A stretch of 64,000 nucleotides of DNA from Streptomyces sp. AM 4-1-1 (GCF_029167625.1 NZ_CP119145.1:248001-312000), one strand, 5' to 3'. Positions 1 through 8,430 are shown, numbered from the stretch's first letter. Notes: generated by a model from the letters alone, not told the origin. Numbers and translations are program-made.

Positions 1-1160
1 CGTCCGACGGGTTGCCTCAGCGGTTGTTTGGTGACGCAGTTGAGGTCGAACTCGGGCGCGGGCGCGTCGAGGTTCGCGATCGGTGGTACGACGCCGTGCT
101 GAAGGGTGAGGATGGTCAGCCCGGCCTCGATCGCGCCCGCCGCCCCCATGCAGTGGCCGAGCACGCCCTTGGGGGCGGTGACGGGCGGCCGGTGCGGGTA
201 GACCCGGCTGATGAGGGCGGCCTCGGTCGCGTCGTTCATCGGGGTCGCGGTCCCGTGGGCGTTGACGTGCTCGACGTCCTCCGGCCGCCACCCCGCGTCA
301 CGCAGCGCCGACTCGACCGCGGCCTGGGCGACGGCGCCCGAGGGAAGCGGGCTGGTCGGGTGGTGGGCGTCGGTGGTGGCGCCCGTACCGGCGAGCAGCG
401 CGCGGGGGGCCGCGCCCCGGGCGCGCGCGTCGTCGGCCCGTTCCAGCACCATGATGGCGGCGCCCTCACCCATGACCAGTCCGCGGCGGTCGGCGGCGAA
501 CGGGCGGCACAGCCCGGCCGGGTCGCCGTCCGCGGGAGCGGCGGCGCCGGAGCGGGCGAGGCCCGTCATGGCGACCGGGTAGATGATCGACTCGGTGGCC
601 CCGGCGACCGCGATGTCGCACTGGCCGGTGACCAGCAGGTCGCGGGCGACGGACAGCGCGGTGACGCCGGACGAGCACGCGGTGCACGGCGCCAGGCTGG
701 GGCCGGTGGCCCGCATGTCGATGGCGATCTCCGCCGCGGGCATGTTGGGGATGGTGAGCAGGATGCCCGACGGTGAGGTGGCGCTCGGGCCGCGCCGGTC
801 GAGGGTGACGGCCTGCGCGGTGAGTCCGGCCGAGCCGCCGCTGCTGGTGCCGACGACCACCGCGACCCGGGTGCCGTCCCAGTCGGCGGGGTCGAGTCCG
901 GCGTCCGCGACCGCCTCCCTGGCCGCGAGGACGGCGAACTTGACGTACTTCCCCATCCGGAAGGCGGTCCTTCCGCCGATCCGGGCGTCGAGGCCGGTGT
1001 CGTCGACCGTGCAGGCGAAGTCGACCACGCATCCGTCGAGCTCCGGCACGGTGTGGGCCGAGGAGACCCCGGCGCACACGCCGTTCCAGGTGGTCTCGGT
1101 GTCGTGGCCGGCCGGAGTGATCATTCCCAGGCCGGTGACGACGACGGTGTGACGGCTCAT
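1..1160 (-). CDS. Beta-ketoacyl-ACP synthase (FabF/KAS II type), 3' end outside window
   Basis: The visible 386 codons encode a condensing enzyme that would join an acyl chain to malonyl-ACP. The catalytic triad is present: Cys in TACSSG, His in VNAHGTAT and His in KGVLGHCMGA. The start ATG (1158-1160) overlaps the stop of the upstream acyl carrier protein gene as ATGA, so the two are translationally coupled. The protein begins MSRHTVVVTGLGMITPAG, a standard KAS N-terminus. The C-terminal glycine-rich segment lies beyond base 1. Because the nucleophilic Cys is kept, this is not a chain-length-factor type partner. It closely resembles the second ketosynthase at 3612-4862. The product of the pathway cannot be named from this window. 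Confidence 0.93.
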   Translation of the reverse strand, partial: MSRHTVVVTGLGMITPAGHDTETTWNGVCAGVSSAHTVPELDGCVVDFACTVDDTGLDARIGGRTAFRMGKYVKFAVLAAREAVADAGLDPADWDGTRVAVVVGTSSGGSAGLTAQAVTLDRRGPSATSPSGILLTIPNMPAAEIAIDMRATGPSLAPCTACSSGVTALSVARDLLVTGQCDIAVAGATESIIYPVAMTGLARSGAAAPADGDPAGLCRPFAADRRGLVMGEGAAIMVLERADDARARGAAPRALLAGTGATTDAHHPTSPLPSGAVAQAAVESALRDAGWRPEDVEHVNAHGTATPMNDATEAALISRVYPHRPPVTAPKGVLGHCMGAAGAIEAGLTILTLQHGVVPPIANLDAPAPEFDLNCVTKQPLRQPVG

Positions 1161-1417
1161 CGGGCGTTGCCCACCGGCAGTTCGCCCCGCAGCGACTCGT
1201 CGATGAACGCCGTGAGTTCGGCGAGGGTGGCATCGCGGTAGAGCCTGTCCGAGCCCGCGTCCACGTCCAGCGTCTCCCTCAGGATGACGGCGAACTCGGC
1301 GACGGCGAGGGAGTCCATTTCCAGGCTGTCCATCGTGGAGTGCGGCAGGATCTCCGCCGCGGGCACCCTGAAGGTGCCGATGAGAATCTCGTTGATCTTG
1401 GGGTGGATCTCGTACAT
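1157..1417 (-). CDS. Acyl carrier protein
   Basis: An 86-residue acyl carrier protein, the usual size for the family. The phosphopantetheine attachment serine is in the LEMDSLAVAEF motif near residue 35. It would carry the growing acyl chain between the flanking ketosynthases and the acyl-CoA oxidase-like enzyme. The start ATG at 1417 is preceded by a good ribosome binding site (AAAGGAAG); an upstream in-frame start would add 19 residues without homology. Its stop overlaps the next ketosynthase start by four bases. A gap of about 100 bases separates it from the small gene upstream, so a second promoter there is possible. Confidence 0.9.
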   Translation of the reverse strand: MYEIHPKINEILIGTFRVPAAEILPHSTMDSLEMDSLAVAEFAVILRETLDVDAGSDRLYRDATLAELTAFIDESLRGELPVGNAR

Positions 1418-1516
1418 GATCTTCCTTTCGCTTGCGTGCGCATATGTATGCGACCATGTGGATGAAGCGCGCATCAGACACTCCGCCGCCGGAACAACTC
1501 GACGACGAACCGCCGG

Positions 1517-1681
1517 TTACGCCTTGGGGCGAACCGATTCGTCACCGCCGCGGCGCGGTTTCGCGAACCACCGCGCCAGCGTGGAAGCCGTGCCCCAGTA
1601 CGCCAGCAGCACGGCCCTGACGCCGAGCGCCGCCGCGGCCTCCTTCATCGACCGCACCGGGGCCCCGGCCACCGGGGTCAT
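1517..1681 (-). CDS. Small translationally coupled protein, 54 residues
   Basis: This short frame has no recognised family. It begins MTPVAGAPVRSMKEAAAALG, continues with a hydrophobic stretch (about residues 18-38: VRAVLLAYWGTASTLARWF) and ends with a basic tail. The start ATG overlaps the TGA of the acyl-CoA oxidase gene as ATGA, the same coupling seen between the acyl carrier protein and ketosynthase genes of this operon. Third codon positions are mostly G or C, as in real genes here. A membrane-associated or complex-assembly role is only a guess. It could instead be a chance frame, but its position and overlap argue for translation. Confidence 0.55.
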   Translation of the reverse strand: MTPVAGAPVRSMKEAAAALGVRAVLLAYWGTASTLARWFAKPRRGGDESVRPKA

Positions 1682-3540
1682 CGCGTCCCCGGCGTCCGGG
1701 GCCGCTCCGGGCCGGTTCGCCAGGCACCTTCCGGATCTTCGTACGCGTCCGTGTAGTCGGCACCCGCGATGGGCCAGTCGCCGAACAGTTCATCCGGAAG
1801 CGCGAAGGACTCGACCAGTTCGCCCGCGTGCGCGGCGACGGCGGCGATGAGCTGTTCGGTGGTCTCCGGCAGCGCGTCGACCTGGCCGGCGGTCAGCCAC
1901 CCGGCCGCCAGGAGATCGCCGCTGTTGCGGGCCACCCACTGGAGCGCGAACAGCAGCTCCAGCTCCCGCAGCCGCTCGCGGGCCGGTCCCTCCGGGAGAC
2001 CGGTCACCGCCTCGGCGTACGCCTCGGCAGCCTGCCGGTACGCATGCGCCTCCACCCCCCGCAGCGCCGCTCCCGACGCGGCGTTCCACCGGCCGAGCGG
2101 ATCACCGTGCGGCGCCCGGCCCATCCGTGCGGCGGCCCTGGCGAACCAGATCTCCTCGACGGCCGCGAGGAGGCTCCCGAGGAACCGGGGGTCGAAGAGG
2201 TCGCCGTACCGCGCGGCCGGGGCGGCACGCCGCTCGCCGGACGCGCTGGTGAAAAGTATCTCGGCCGCGGCCTTCGCGTGGATGGCGAGGTTGTCGCCCT
2301 CCGCGGTGATCGCCCCCTCGATGCCGGTGATGAGTTCGGTCATGCCGTTGCCCTCCAACAGGCCCTGGGCACCGCACCGTTCACGGCACTCCACGATCAC
2401 GGTGCGGGCCTGCCAGGTGATCCACCCCTTGGCGACGGCGACCAGGCGTTCCGCCTCGTCCCGGTCCGCGGTGGTGTGGGCCGTCCACCGGTCGAGCGCC
2501 CTGCGGTGCAGCAGGCTCATCGCGAAGACGGTGGCCAGGGCGGTGGCGAGCGGCCCGTGGTGGCTGCGGTGGGCCATCACCGGGACGCGGCGCGAGGCGC
2601 GGGGTCCGGAGATGTACCGGTGCCCGCCGTAGCGGACGGCGATCGCGAGGGTGGCGCGGGCGGAGCCGACCGCGCAGGCGCTCATGGAGAGCTTGCCCGG
2701 GGTGACCCGGCCGATCGAGACGAGGAGACGGCGTCTGCGATTGCTCACCGAGCTGCTGAAATTTCCGTCCGCGCCGAGCCGGCCGTGCTCGCCGCCGAGC
2801 AGCGCGCCGCGTCCCACGAAGACCTGGTCGAAGGAGGTCAGACAGTGGTCGACCGCGCTGCCCAGCCGTGCGGGCAGCGGCCGGACCCGCACCCCCGGCA
2901 GGGTCCGTTCGCCGTCGGTGAGCGGGGTCAGGAAGAGGAAGACGCCGAGGTCGGCGCCGTCGACGAGGAGTCGGGCGGCGACCAGCCCGGATTTGGGGCC
3001 GCCCGCCGGGCCCGTGTTGGGCATGAACTTCTGCGCCCCGGCGCACGGCGTGTGCAGGACGAATCCGTCCCGTTCACGGTCGTACGTCGCGGTGGTCTCG
3101 ACCGCCGCCGCGTCGTTGCCGTGCGCCACCTCCGTACAGAGGAAGGTGCCGGTCCGCCGCAGCCGCAGGAAGTCCGACAGGTCCCTCGGGGCATCGCCCT
3201 GGTGGTCGAGGAGACTGCCGAGAAAGAGGTTGTAGTGGATGCCCGCGATGGTGGTGAGCGCCGGGTCGACCGGGGCCAGCCATTCGTGCAGGGCCGCCAG
3301 GGCGCGGGGGTCGGAGGCGAGCCGGGCACCGCTGTCGAGTGCGTCGTTGAGGATTCCCAGCCGTTCGTACGCCAGAGGGAGCCGGCCGTCCACCGAGGAC
3401 CCGGCTCGGCGGCGAAACGGTTCTGTAGTGATCAGCCACCGCCAGAATCCATGTTCCCGGCGGAAGTCGCGGCCGAAGAGCACACCGGTCAGCAGATCGG
3501 TGGCGGGCTCGGTGGCCGCGCTGTCGATGATTGCGGTCAT
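1678..3540 (-). CDS. Acyl-CoA oxidase/dehydrogenase family flavoenzyme
   Basis: A 620-residue protein of acyl-CoA oxidase length, longer than the roughly 380 residues of ordinary acyl-CoA dehydrogenases. Near residue 400 it has a CGAQG motif (CGGHG in acyl-CoA oxidases) and then ITAEGDNLAIH, matching the family's T-x-EGDN segment with the catalytic glutamate. It would introduce a 2,3 double bond into an acyl thioester using FAD. In this operon, between ketosynthases and an acyl carrier protein, the substrate may be acyl-ACP rather than acyl-CoA (inference). The ribosome binding site is weak (AGGAT about 13 bases upstream of the ATG). The gap from the upstream ketosynthase is 71 bases. Confidence 0.85.
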   Translation of the reverse strand: MTAIIDSAATEPATDLLTGVLFGRDFRREHGFWRWLITTEPFRRRAGSSVDGRLPLAYERLGILNDALDSGARLASDPRALAALHEWLAPVDPALTTIAGIHYNLFLGSLLDHQGDAPRDLSDFLRLRRTGTFLCTEVAHGNDAAAVETTATYDRERDGFVLHTPCAGAQKFMPNTGPAGGPKSGLVAARLLVDGADLGVFLFLTPLTDGERTLPGVRVRPLPARLGSAVDHCLTSFDQVFVGRGALLGGEHGRLGADGNFSSSVSNRRRRLLVSIGRVTPGKLSMSACAVGSARATLAIAVRYGGHRYISGPRASRRVPVMAHRSHHGPLATALATVFAMSLLHRRALDRWTAHTTADRDEAERLVAVAKGWITWQARTVIVECRERCGAQGLLEGNGMTELITGIEGAITAEGDNLAIHAKAAAEILFTSASGERRAAPAARYGDLFDPRFLGSLLAAVEEIWFARAAARMGRAPHGDPLGRWNAASGAALRGVEAHAYRQAAEAYAEAVTGLPEGPARERLRELELLFALQWVARNSGDLLAAGWLTAGQVDALPETTEQLIAAVAAHAGELVESFALPDELFGDWPIAGADYTDAYEDPEGAWRTGPERPRTPGTR

Positions 3541-3611
3541 GGCATGAACAACGATCCTGGAACGGCGAGGACACCCCCGCCGTCATGGAATGTACGCAGG
3601 TCAGAAGCGGA

Positions 3612-4862
3612 TCATGACCCAGCGGGGGGACGGGCCCGCTGGAAGGCGAGCGCGACATTGTGCCCGCCGAAGCCGAAGGAATGGCTGACCGCCCGCTCCA
3701 CGGACCGCCGGCGCGGCTCCTTCGTCACACAGTCCAGCTCGAAGCCGCCCGGCGGGGAGTCGAGGTTGGCGACCGGCGGGATGACGCCGTGTTCCAGGGT
3801 CAGGACCGTGGCGACCGCCTCGATGGCCCCGGCCGCGGCCAGGGTGTGGCCGAGAACGCCCTTGGGCGCGGTGACCGGCGGGCGGTGCGGGAAGAGCTGG
3901 GTGATCAGAGCGCTCTCCATGGCGTCGTTGAGCCGGGTGGAGGTGCCGTGCGCGTTGACGTGGTCGACGTCGCCGGAGGACCAGCCGGCCTGGCCGAGCG
4001 CCGTTTCCACGGCCAGCCGGGCGCCGCGGCCGTCGGGCGCGGGTGCGGTGGGGTGGTAGGCGTCCGTGCTGGACCCCGCCCCGGTCAGCAGCGCGCGGGA
4101 CCGGCCGCCACGGGCCCGCACGTCCGCCGTCCGCTCCAGCACCACGAGCGCGGCGCCCTCGCCGACGACGAATCCGTCGCGGTCCTCCGCGAAGGGCCGG
4201 GAGGCGCCCGCCGGGTCGTCGGTACGCGTGGACAGGGCGCCGGCCCGCGCGAACGCCGTGACCACGAGCGGCGTCAGTACGGATTCGGCGCCGCCCGCCA
4301 CCACCACGTCGCACCGACCGCTCGCCAGCAGGTCCCTGGCCACGGCGATCGCGGTGGCACCCGAGGCGCATGCCGTGGCGGGTGCCAGGCTGGGCCCGCA
4401 GGCCCGCAGTGCGATGGCGACCTCCCCGGCGGCGGCGTTCGGCATCATCATCGGCACCAGGACGGGTGAGACCGCGTCCGGACCCCGCTCGTCGAACTTC
4501 CGCGCGTTGTCGACGAGTGCGGAGATCCCGCCGACCCCGACCCCCAGCACCACGCCCACGCGGTCACCGTCCCAGACCGCCGGGGAGAGCCCGGCGTCCG
4601 CCACCGCCTGCCGGGCGGCGACCACGGCGAGCTTCACGAACCGCGCCATCCGCCAGACCGCACGTCCGCCCACCGCCCGGTCCAGGTCGATGCCGTCGAT
4701 CGGACAGGCGAAGTCGACGGGCAGGCCCGCGAGTTCGTCACAGCGCCGGGCCGTCGAGCGTCCCGCGCACAGCCCTGCCCAGAATGTGTGCTCGTCGGCT
4801 CCCGCAGAGGTCACCAGCCCGACACCGGTCACCGCGACGCCCTTGTCAGTCACCCGCGCCAT
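3612..4862 (-). CDS. Beta-ketoacyl-ACP synthase (FabF/KAS II type)
   Basis: A complete 416-residue condensing enzyme. The catalytic Cys is in TACASGATA, the histidines are in VNAHGTST and KGVLGHTLAA, and the C-terminal loop SHSFGFGGHNV is present. The start ATG at 4862 follows a strong purine-rich ribosome binding site (GAAGGAACGGAAG). It is the first gene of the minus-strand operon leading to the acyl-CoA oxidase-like, small, ACP and second ketosynthase genes. Both ketosynthases keep the active-site Cys, so each could condense by itself or they could act at different chain lengths. These genes do not look like the housekeeping fabD-fabH-acpP-fabF cluster, since no fabD or fabH is beside them. 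Confidence 0.94.
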   Translation of the reverse strand: MARVTDKGVAVTGVGLVTSAGADEHTFWAGLCAGRSTARRCDELAGLPVDFACPIDGIDLDRAVGGRAVWRMARFVKLAVVAARQAVADAGLSPAVWDGDRVGVVLGVGVGGISALVDNARKFDERGPDAVSPVLVPMMMPNAAAGEVAIALRACGPSLAPATACASGATAIAVARDLLASGRCDVVVAGGAESVLTPLVVTAFARAGALSTRTDDPAGASRPFAEDRDGFVVGEGAALVVLERTADVRARGGRSRALLTGAGSSTDAYHPTAPAPDGRGARLAVETALGQAGWSSGDVDHVNAHGTSTRLNDAMESALITQLFPHRPPVTAPKGVLGHTLAAAGAIEAVATVLTLEHGVIPPVANLDSPPGGFELDCVTKEPRRRSVERAVSHSFGFGGHNVALAFQRARPPAGS

Positions 4863-5097
4863 CTTCCGTTCCTTCCCTCGTCCCCGTCACTTCCGCCACC
4901 GGCGCCCGTCCGGCCGTGTCCGGGCGGCGGAAGTCCCGGCCTCCACGTCCGGGAGCCGGTGCCGAACGCGTGTCCTCCCGTCACGCGCCGCCCCGATCGC
5001 GTAATCGATCAAGGCAACCGGGTGACGAACGGCCGTAGCGGTGATGAGGATGCGTCCCATTAGGCCGAATGGGTGATGTCGATGGGGAGAGGGCCGC
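4863..5097. other. Intergenic, candidate promoter region of the ketosynthase operon
   Basis: This 235-base gap between the sugar kinase stop and the ketosynthase start must hold the operon promoter if the operon begins here. It contains an inverted repeat GATCG-CGTAAT-CGATC at 4995-5010 that could be an operator. No clear -35/-10 pair is visible. A 57-codon open frame beginning at 5057 on the minus strand has no ribosome binding site and is not called. Confidence 0.4.
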
Positions 5098-6033
5098 TCA
5101 GACGCGCGCCAGCACCGCTTGGAGCTCCGCCGGGTCGGGCGGGCTGGCACCGGCCCGTCCGACCGTCACGGCCGCGGCGGCCACCGCGTGGCGCAGTACG
5201 TCGGCCCGCGTGCCGGCGTCCGGCGCGCGCAGCCCGTCCCGTCCCGCGGGGCCGAGGAGCCCGCGCGCGGCGAGGGCGTGCAGCGCGCCCGACATGAACG
5301 CGTCGCCCGCACCGACGGTGTCGACCACCGCCGTGGGCGGCGCCGCGATCGCGGTCCCGCCCTGAGCCGTGACGGCCAGCGCCCCGGCGGCTCCCCGGGT
5401 GACGAGGACCAGGCCGGGGCCCCCGGTGGCGATCCAGTCCTCGGCGACCCGCTGGGGAGGCCGTCCCGGATACAGCCAGGCGAGGTCCTCGTCGCTCGCC
5501 TTGACCAGATCGCTGAGGGCGACGCAACGCTCGGCGTGCCGGACCGCCCGGGCGTGATCGCCCATCAGGTCGGGGCGCACGTTGGGGTCGTAGCTGACCG
5601 TCGCGGTCGCCCGCAGCGACTCGATCGCGGCCCGCACGGTGGTGGCTCCGGGTTCCGCCACCGCCGCGATGGATCCGGTGTGGACGTGGTGCGGCGGCCG
5701 GGGCGGCGGGGTGGCGGCGAGTGTCCAGGTGACATCGAACGTGTAGGCCGCCCCGCCCGCGTCGTCCAGGGTGACCAACGCCGACGGGGTCGCCGCGGCC
5801 GAGCGGTCCGTACGGACGTCGACGCCCGCCGACACCAGGTGGCGGCGGATCAGCGCACCGTGTCCGTCGGGGCCGAGCTGGGTGAGCAGGGTGACGGTCC
5901 GGCCGAGTCTGGCCAGGCCGTACGCCACGTTCGCCGGGCTGCCGCCCGGGTGGACCCGGTCGGCCGTTCCCGGCAGCCGGACGATGTCGGCGACGCATTC
6001 GCCGATGACGAGCAGGTCGAGGGTGTCGGGCAT
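5098..6033 (-). CDS. PfkB-family carbohydrate kinase (fructokinase/ribokinase type)
   Basis: A 311-residue sugar kinase of the PfkB superfamily that transfers phosphate from ATP to a sugar. The first signature is near residue 30 (GGSPANVAYGLARLG). The second, DTVGAGDAFMSG near residue 240, carries the catalytic Asp and the anion hole. Length is typical. The start ATG at 6033 has an AGGAGG ribosome binding site. It appears to be a single-gene unit, since no transporter or sugar regulator is adjacent. The substrate cannot be fixed from sequence alone; the family pattern suggests fructose or a related ketose. Confidence 0.9.
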   Translation of the reverse strand: MPDTLDLLVIGECVADIVRLPGTADRVHPGGSPANVAYGLARLGRTVTLLTQLGPDGHGALIRRHLVSAGVDVRTDRSAAATPSALVTLDDAGGAAYTFDVTWTLAATPPPRPPHHVHTGSIAAVAEPGATTVRAAIESLRATATVSYDPNVRPDLMGDHARAVRHAERCVALSDLVKASDEDLAWLYPGRPPQRVAEDWIATGGPGLVLVTRGAAGALAVTAQGGTAIAAPPTAVVDTVGAGDAFMSGALHALAARGLLGPAGRDGLRAPDAGTRADVLRHAVAAAAVTVGRAGASPPDPAELQAVLARV

Positions 6034-6187
6034 GCGGTCGGGGCCTCCTGGCGTGCGCGCGGGTACGTGCCGTGGTCGGCGGAGCGGACACGAACATACG
6101 GAGCCCGGCCCGGGGCCGGTACACCTGGGCGGTGGACCGGGCCGGGCCGGAAGCCAGGAACCGGGGCGGGAGTCCGTCCCGGAGGGG

Positions 6188-6619
6188 TCAGGGAAGTTCC
6201 TTCTCGATGGCCGCGCGCCCCTCCTCGGCGAGGCGGCGGCGCGCCCACTCCAGGTTCTCCGGGGTCACGTCCCGGCCGCTCGCCAGCACCAGGTCCTCCG
6301 GCGAGACCTCGTCCCCGCTCGTGTGCAGTTCCTCGTCGGGGGTGGTCACCCGGGCGTCGGTGCCCCCGCGCGCGTCCTCACCGAGGTAACGGCGCTCGAA
6401 CTTCGCGATCTGCCCCTCCGAGTCCACCACCCGGGCCTTGCCCGTGTAGAACGGATGGCTCTCGGCCGAGATCTCCACGTCGATCACCGGATAGGTGACC
6501 CCGTCGTCCCAATCGATCGTCCGCTCACTCGTCACCGTGGACCGGGTGAGGAAGGCGTATCCCGCCGCCCGGTCCCGGAACACCACGGGGCGATAGGGAG
6601 GGTGCTTGTCCTGCTGCAT
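6188..6619 (-). CDS. rpmE2: Ribosomal protein L31 type B with C-terminal extension
   Basis: Residues 1 to about 82 are a type B (zinc-independent) L31 ending in [10 protein letters not shown]. There is no cysteine, so it cannot carry the zinc ribbon of the alternative L31 form. Such paralogues usually replace the zinc-binding L31 when zinc is scarce, under the repressor Zur. Type B L31 is normally about 84-90 residues. Here a further 60-residue acidic tail ends with [20 protein letters not shown], which looks helical and is not part of the usual protein. The start has an AGGAG ribosome binding site. No Zur box was recognised in the 207 bases upstream, so zinc control is not shown. Confidence 0.88.
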   Translation of the reverse strand: MQQDKHPPYRPVVFRDRAAGYAFLTRSTVTSERTIDWDDGVTYPVIDVEISAESHPFYTGKARVVDSEGQIAKFERRYLGEDARGGTDARVTTPDEELHTSGDEVSPEDLVLASGRDVTPENLEWARRRLAEEGRAAIEKELP

Positions 6620-6826
6620 ATCTGCTCCTGTGGGTGAGGCGGTGGCGGTCGGGCAGGGAGCCGGAAGGCCGCGCCCCGCGTGTCGGCGAGAGCGCTCCCC
6701 GGCGGCCGGGCTTCCGCGGACAGGTCCGTGCCCCCCTCTTCCGTGTCCAGCGTCGCCAAGGGAGGCGCTGTGCGCGATCCCAGACGTCCGTACGGGGTGC
6801 GGGCCGTGCCGGGGGGAGCGGGGCCG

Positions 6827-7702
6827 TCAGGTCCGCCGCGCGGCCTCCAGCGCGTCCGCGACGAGGGTCAGGAACCGGGCGTGGGCGCGAGGGCCGCAGA
6901 CCGGTTCGGGGTTCCACGCGACCACGTGCGCGTCTCGCGTGAGGGCGGCCCAGGCCGCGTTGTCCGCGAGCCGCTCGACGGGGGTGGCGTTCGACCGGAC
7001 GTCGGTGAGCACGACGTCGGCGCCGAGCGCCGCCGCCTCGGCCCAGCCGACGGTGGACCAGTTGGCGCCGGGCCCCTCGGCCGGTTCCACCAGGTCGACG
7101 CCGTGTTCCGCGAGGACGCGCAGTTCCGGCCACATGCGGGGACGGGCGAGATGGGCGCTCTCCTGACCGGCCGGCGACAGGGCGAGCACCCGGGGGTGCT
7201 CGCCCCGCTCGGCGACGGCCCGCAGTCGGCGCCGTGCGGCGGCGAGTTCGTCCGCTCCCGCCGGCTCGTCCGCTCCGAGCGCGCGGGCCAGTTCGGCGAA
7301 GCGGTCACCGATACCGGTGAGGGTGCGTGTCTGTCCGACGTCGATGACGACGACCGGGAGGTGTTCCTCCAGGCGTTTGGCGGTCTCCGGGGCGATTCCG
7401 TACACGTGCCCGCCGCCGTAGCTGACGGCCACGACCAGGTCGGGTCCCGTCCCCAGCAGTGTGTCCACGTCCAGTGCGCTGCCCGCGCCGAGGTAGTGGA
7501 CGGAGTCCAGGGGAAGGGCGCCGGTCTTCGCCGGGTCGGGGGCCTCACCGTCGTGGTCGGAGCCGAAGATGCCCAGCGGGCGTATGCCGTAGTCCCAGAG
7601 GGTCGCCCCGGCCTGCACGTAGGCGACCACGCGCGCGGGCCGCCGTAACGCTGTCGAAACCTGTCCACGGTCATCGGTGAACTGCCATCCCGTCCGGTCC
7701 AT
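6827..7702 (-). CDS. FecB/BtuF-like metal-chelate binding protein without signal peptide
   Basis: About 291 residues with the fold of periplasmic siderophore/vitamin B12 binding proteins: an N-terminal lobe around RVVAYVQAGATLWDYGI, a central helix, and a second lobe (GADVVLTDVRS). Family members in Gram-positives are normally lipoproteins. This one begins MDRTGWQFTDDRG with no hydrophobic signal and no lipobox Cys, so it should stay in the cytoplasm. No permease or ATPase gene is adjacent. A GTG three bases upstream (7705) is an alternative start; GGAGAGG lies upstream of both. It could bind or sense a metal chelate, but its role is unknown. Confidence 0.72.
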   Translation of the reverse strand: MDRTGWQFTDDRGQVSTALRRPARVVAYVQAGATLWDYGIRPLGIFGSDHDGEAPDPAKTGALPLDSVHYLGAGSALDVDTLLGTGPDLVVAVSYGGGHVYGIAPETAKRLEEHLPVVVIDVGQTRTLTGIGDRFAELARALGADEPAGADELAAARRRLRAVAERGEHPRVLALSPAGQESAHLARPRMWPELRVLAEHGVDLVEPAEGPGANWSTVGWAEAAALGADVVLTDVRSNATPVERLADNAAWAALTRDAHVVAWNPEPVCGPRAHARFLTLVADALEAARRT

Positions 7703-7821
7703 CACGTCTCACGCCTCTCCGTGTCCGTCCGCCGCTTCCGTCCGTTACGCCCTCTTCGGGCGTCGCACAGCTGTACCTGCCCAGCGGGCCGCGTGGACAT
7801 CCCTCAGCCGGAGAGTTCGGT

Positions 7822-7857
7822 GGCCCCGTTCCCCGAGCGTGGTCCGGGAACGGGGCC
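7822..7857. terminator. Hairpin downstream of the DJ-1/PfpI gene
   Basis: Perfect 12-base-pair inverted repeat, GGCCCCGTTCCC (7822-7833) and GGGAACGGGGCC (7846-7857), with a 12-base loop. It lies 21 bases past the stop of the minus-strand gene at 7879-8430. There is no U tract, as is common for Streptomyces terminators. Confidence 0.7.
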
Positions 7858-7878
7858 CGGGACCGGAAGGATCTCCGG

Positions 7879-8430
7879 TCAGCTCCCGGTCCGGCCCGCC
7901 GGGAGGAAGACGTCGAGGAAGGCGGCGTCGAACGCCTTGAGGTCGTCCGGCTTACGGCTGGTGATCAGGGTGTTGGGACCGCCCGTGCACACCTTGACCT
8001 GCTCGTCGACCCAGTTGCCGCCCGCGTTGGCGATGTCGGTCCGCAGGCTGGGCCAGGAGGTGAGCGTCCTGCCCCGTACGACGTCGGCTTCGACGAGCGT
8101 CCAGGGCGCGTGGCAGATCGCGGCGACGGGCTTGCCCGCTTCGAAGAACGCCTTGGTGAACGCGACGGCCCGGCCGTCCATGCGCAACGCGTCCGGATTG
8201 GCCACACCGCCGGGCATCACCAGCCCCGTGAAGTCCTCGGCCCGCGCCTCGTCCAGGGTCCGGTCGACGGCGAACGTGTCGGCCTTGTCAAGGTGGTTGA
8301 ACGCCTGTATCCGTCCGGCCTCCGTCGAGACGAGACACGGCGTGCCGCCCGCGTCGAGAACGGCCTGCCAGGGATCGGTCAGTTCGGTCTGCTCGACGCC
8401 TTCGGGGGCCACGAGGAATGCCACCTGCAT
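7879..8430 (-). CDS. DJ-1/PfpI family protein (general stress protein, possible deglycase)
   Basis: A 183-residue type 1 glutamine-amidotransferase-like protein of the PfpI/YhbO group. The nucleophile elbow is AICHAPWTL with the reactive Cys followed by His, and the oxyanion strand is LVMPGGVANPDALR. Members act as proteases, chaperones or protein/nucleotide deglycases under carbonyl or oxidative stress; which activity applies here is not decidable. The start ATG at 8430 has an AAAGGAC ribosome binding site. It is monocistronic, with a strong hairpin behind it. Confidence 0.9.
   Translation of the reverse strand: MQVAFLVAPEGVEQTELTDPWQAVLDAGGTPCLVSTEAGRIQAFNHLDKADTFAVDRTLDEARAEDFTGLVMPGGVANPDALRMDGRAVAFTKAFFEAGKPVAAICHAPWTLVEADVVRGRTLTSWPSLRTDIANAGGNWVDEQVKVCTGGPNTLITSRKPDDLKAFDAAFLDVFLPAGRTGS

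Noticed and set aside
466..1233. Long open frames opposite or offset to the first ketosynthase (for example minus strand 466-1233, plus strand 12-776)
   Set aside because: Arginine-, glycine- and proline-rich shadow frames produced by high G+C; the true frame carries all ketosynthase motifs.
1828..4059. 743-codon plus-strand frame antisense to the acyl-CoA oxidase and ketosynthase genes
   Set aside because: Antisense shadow; composition is low complexity and it runs through two genes with clear catalytic motifs on the other strand.
4887..5057. 57-codon minus-strand frame beginning MGRILITATAVRHPVALIDY upstream of the ketosynthase operon
   Set aside because: No ribosome binding site, no recognisable family, and it occupies the expected promoter region.
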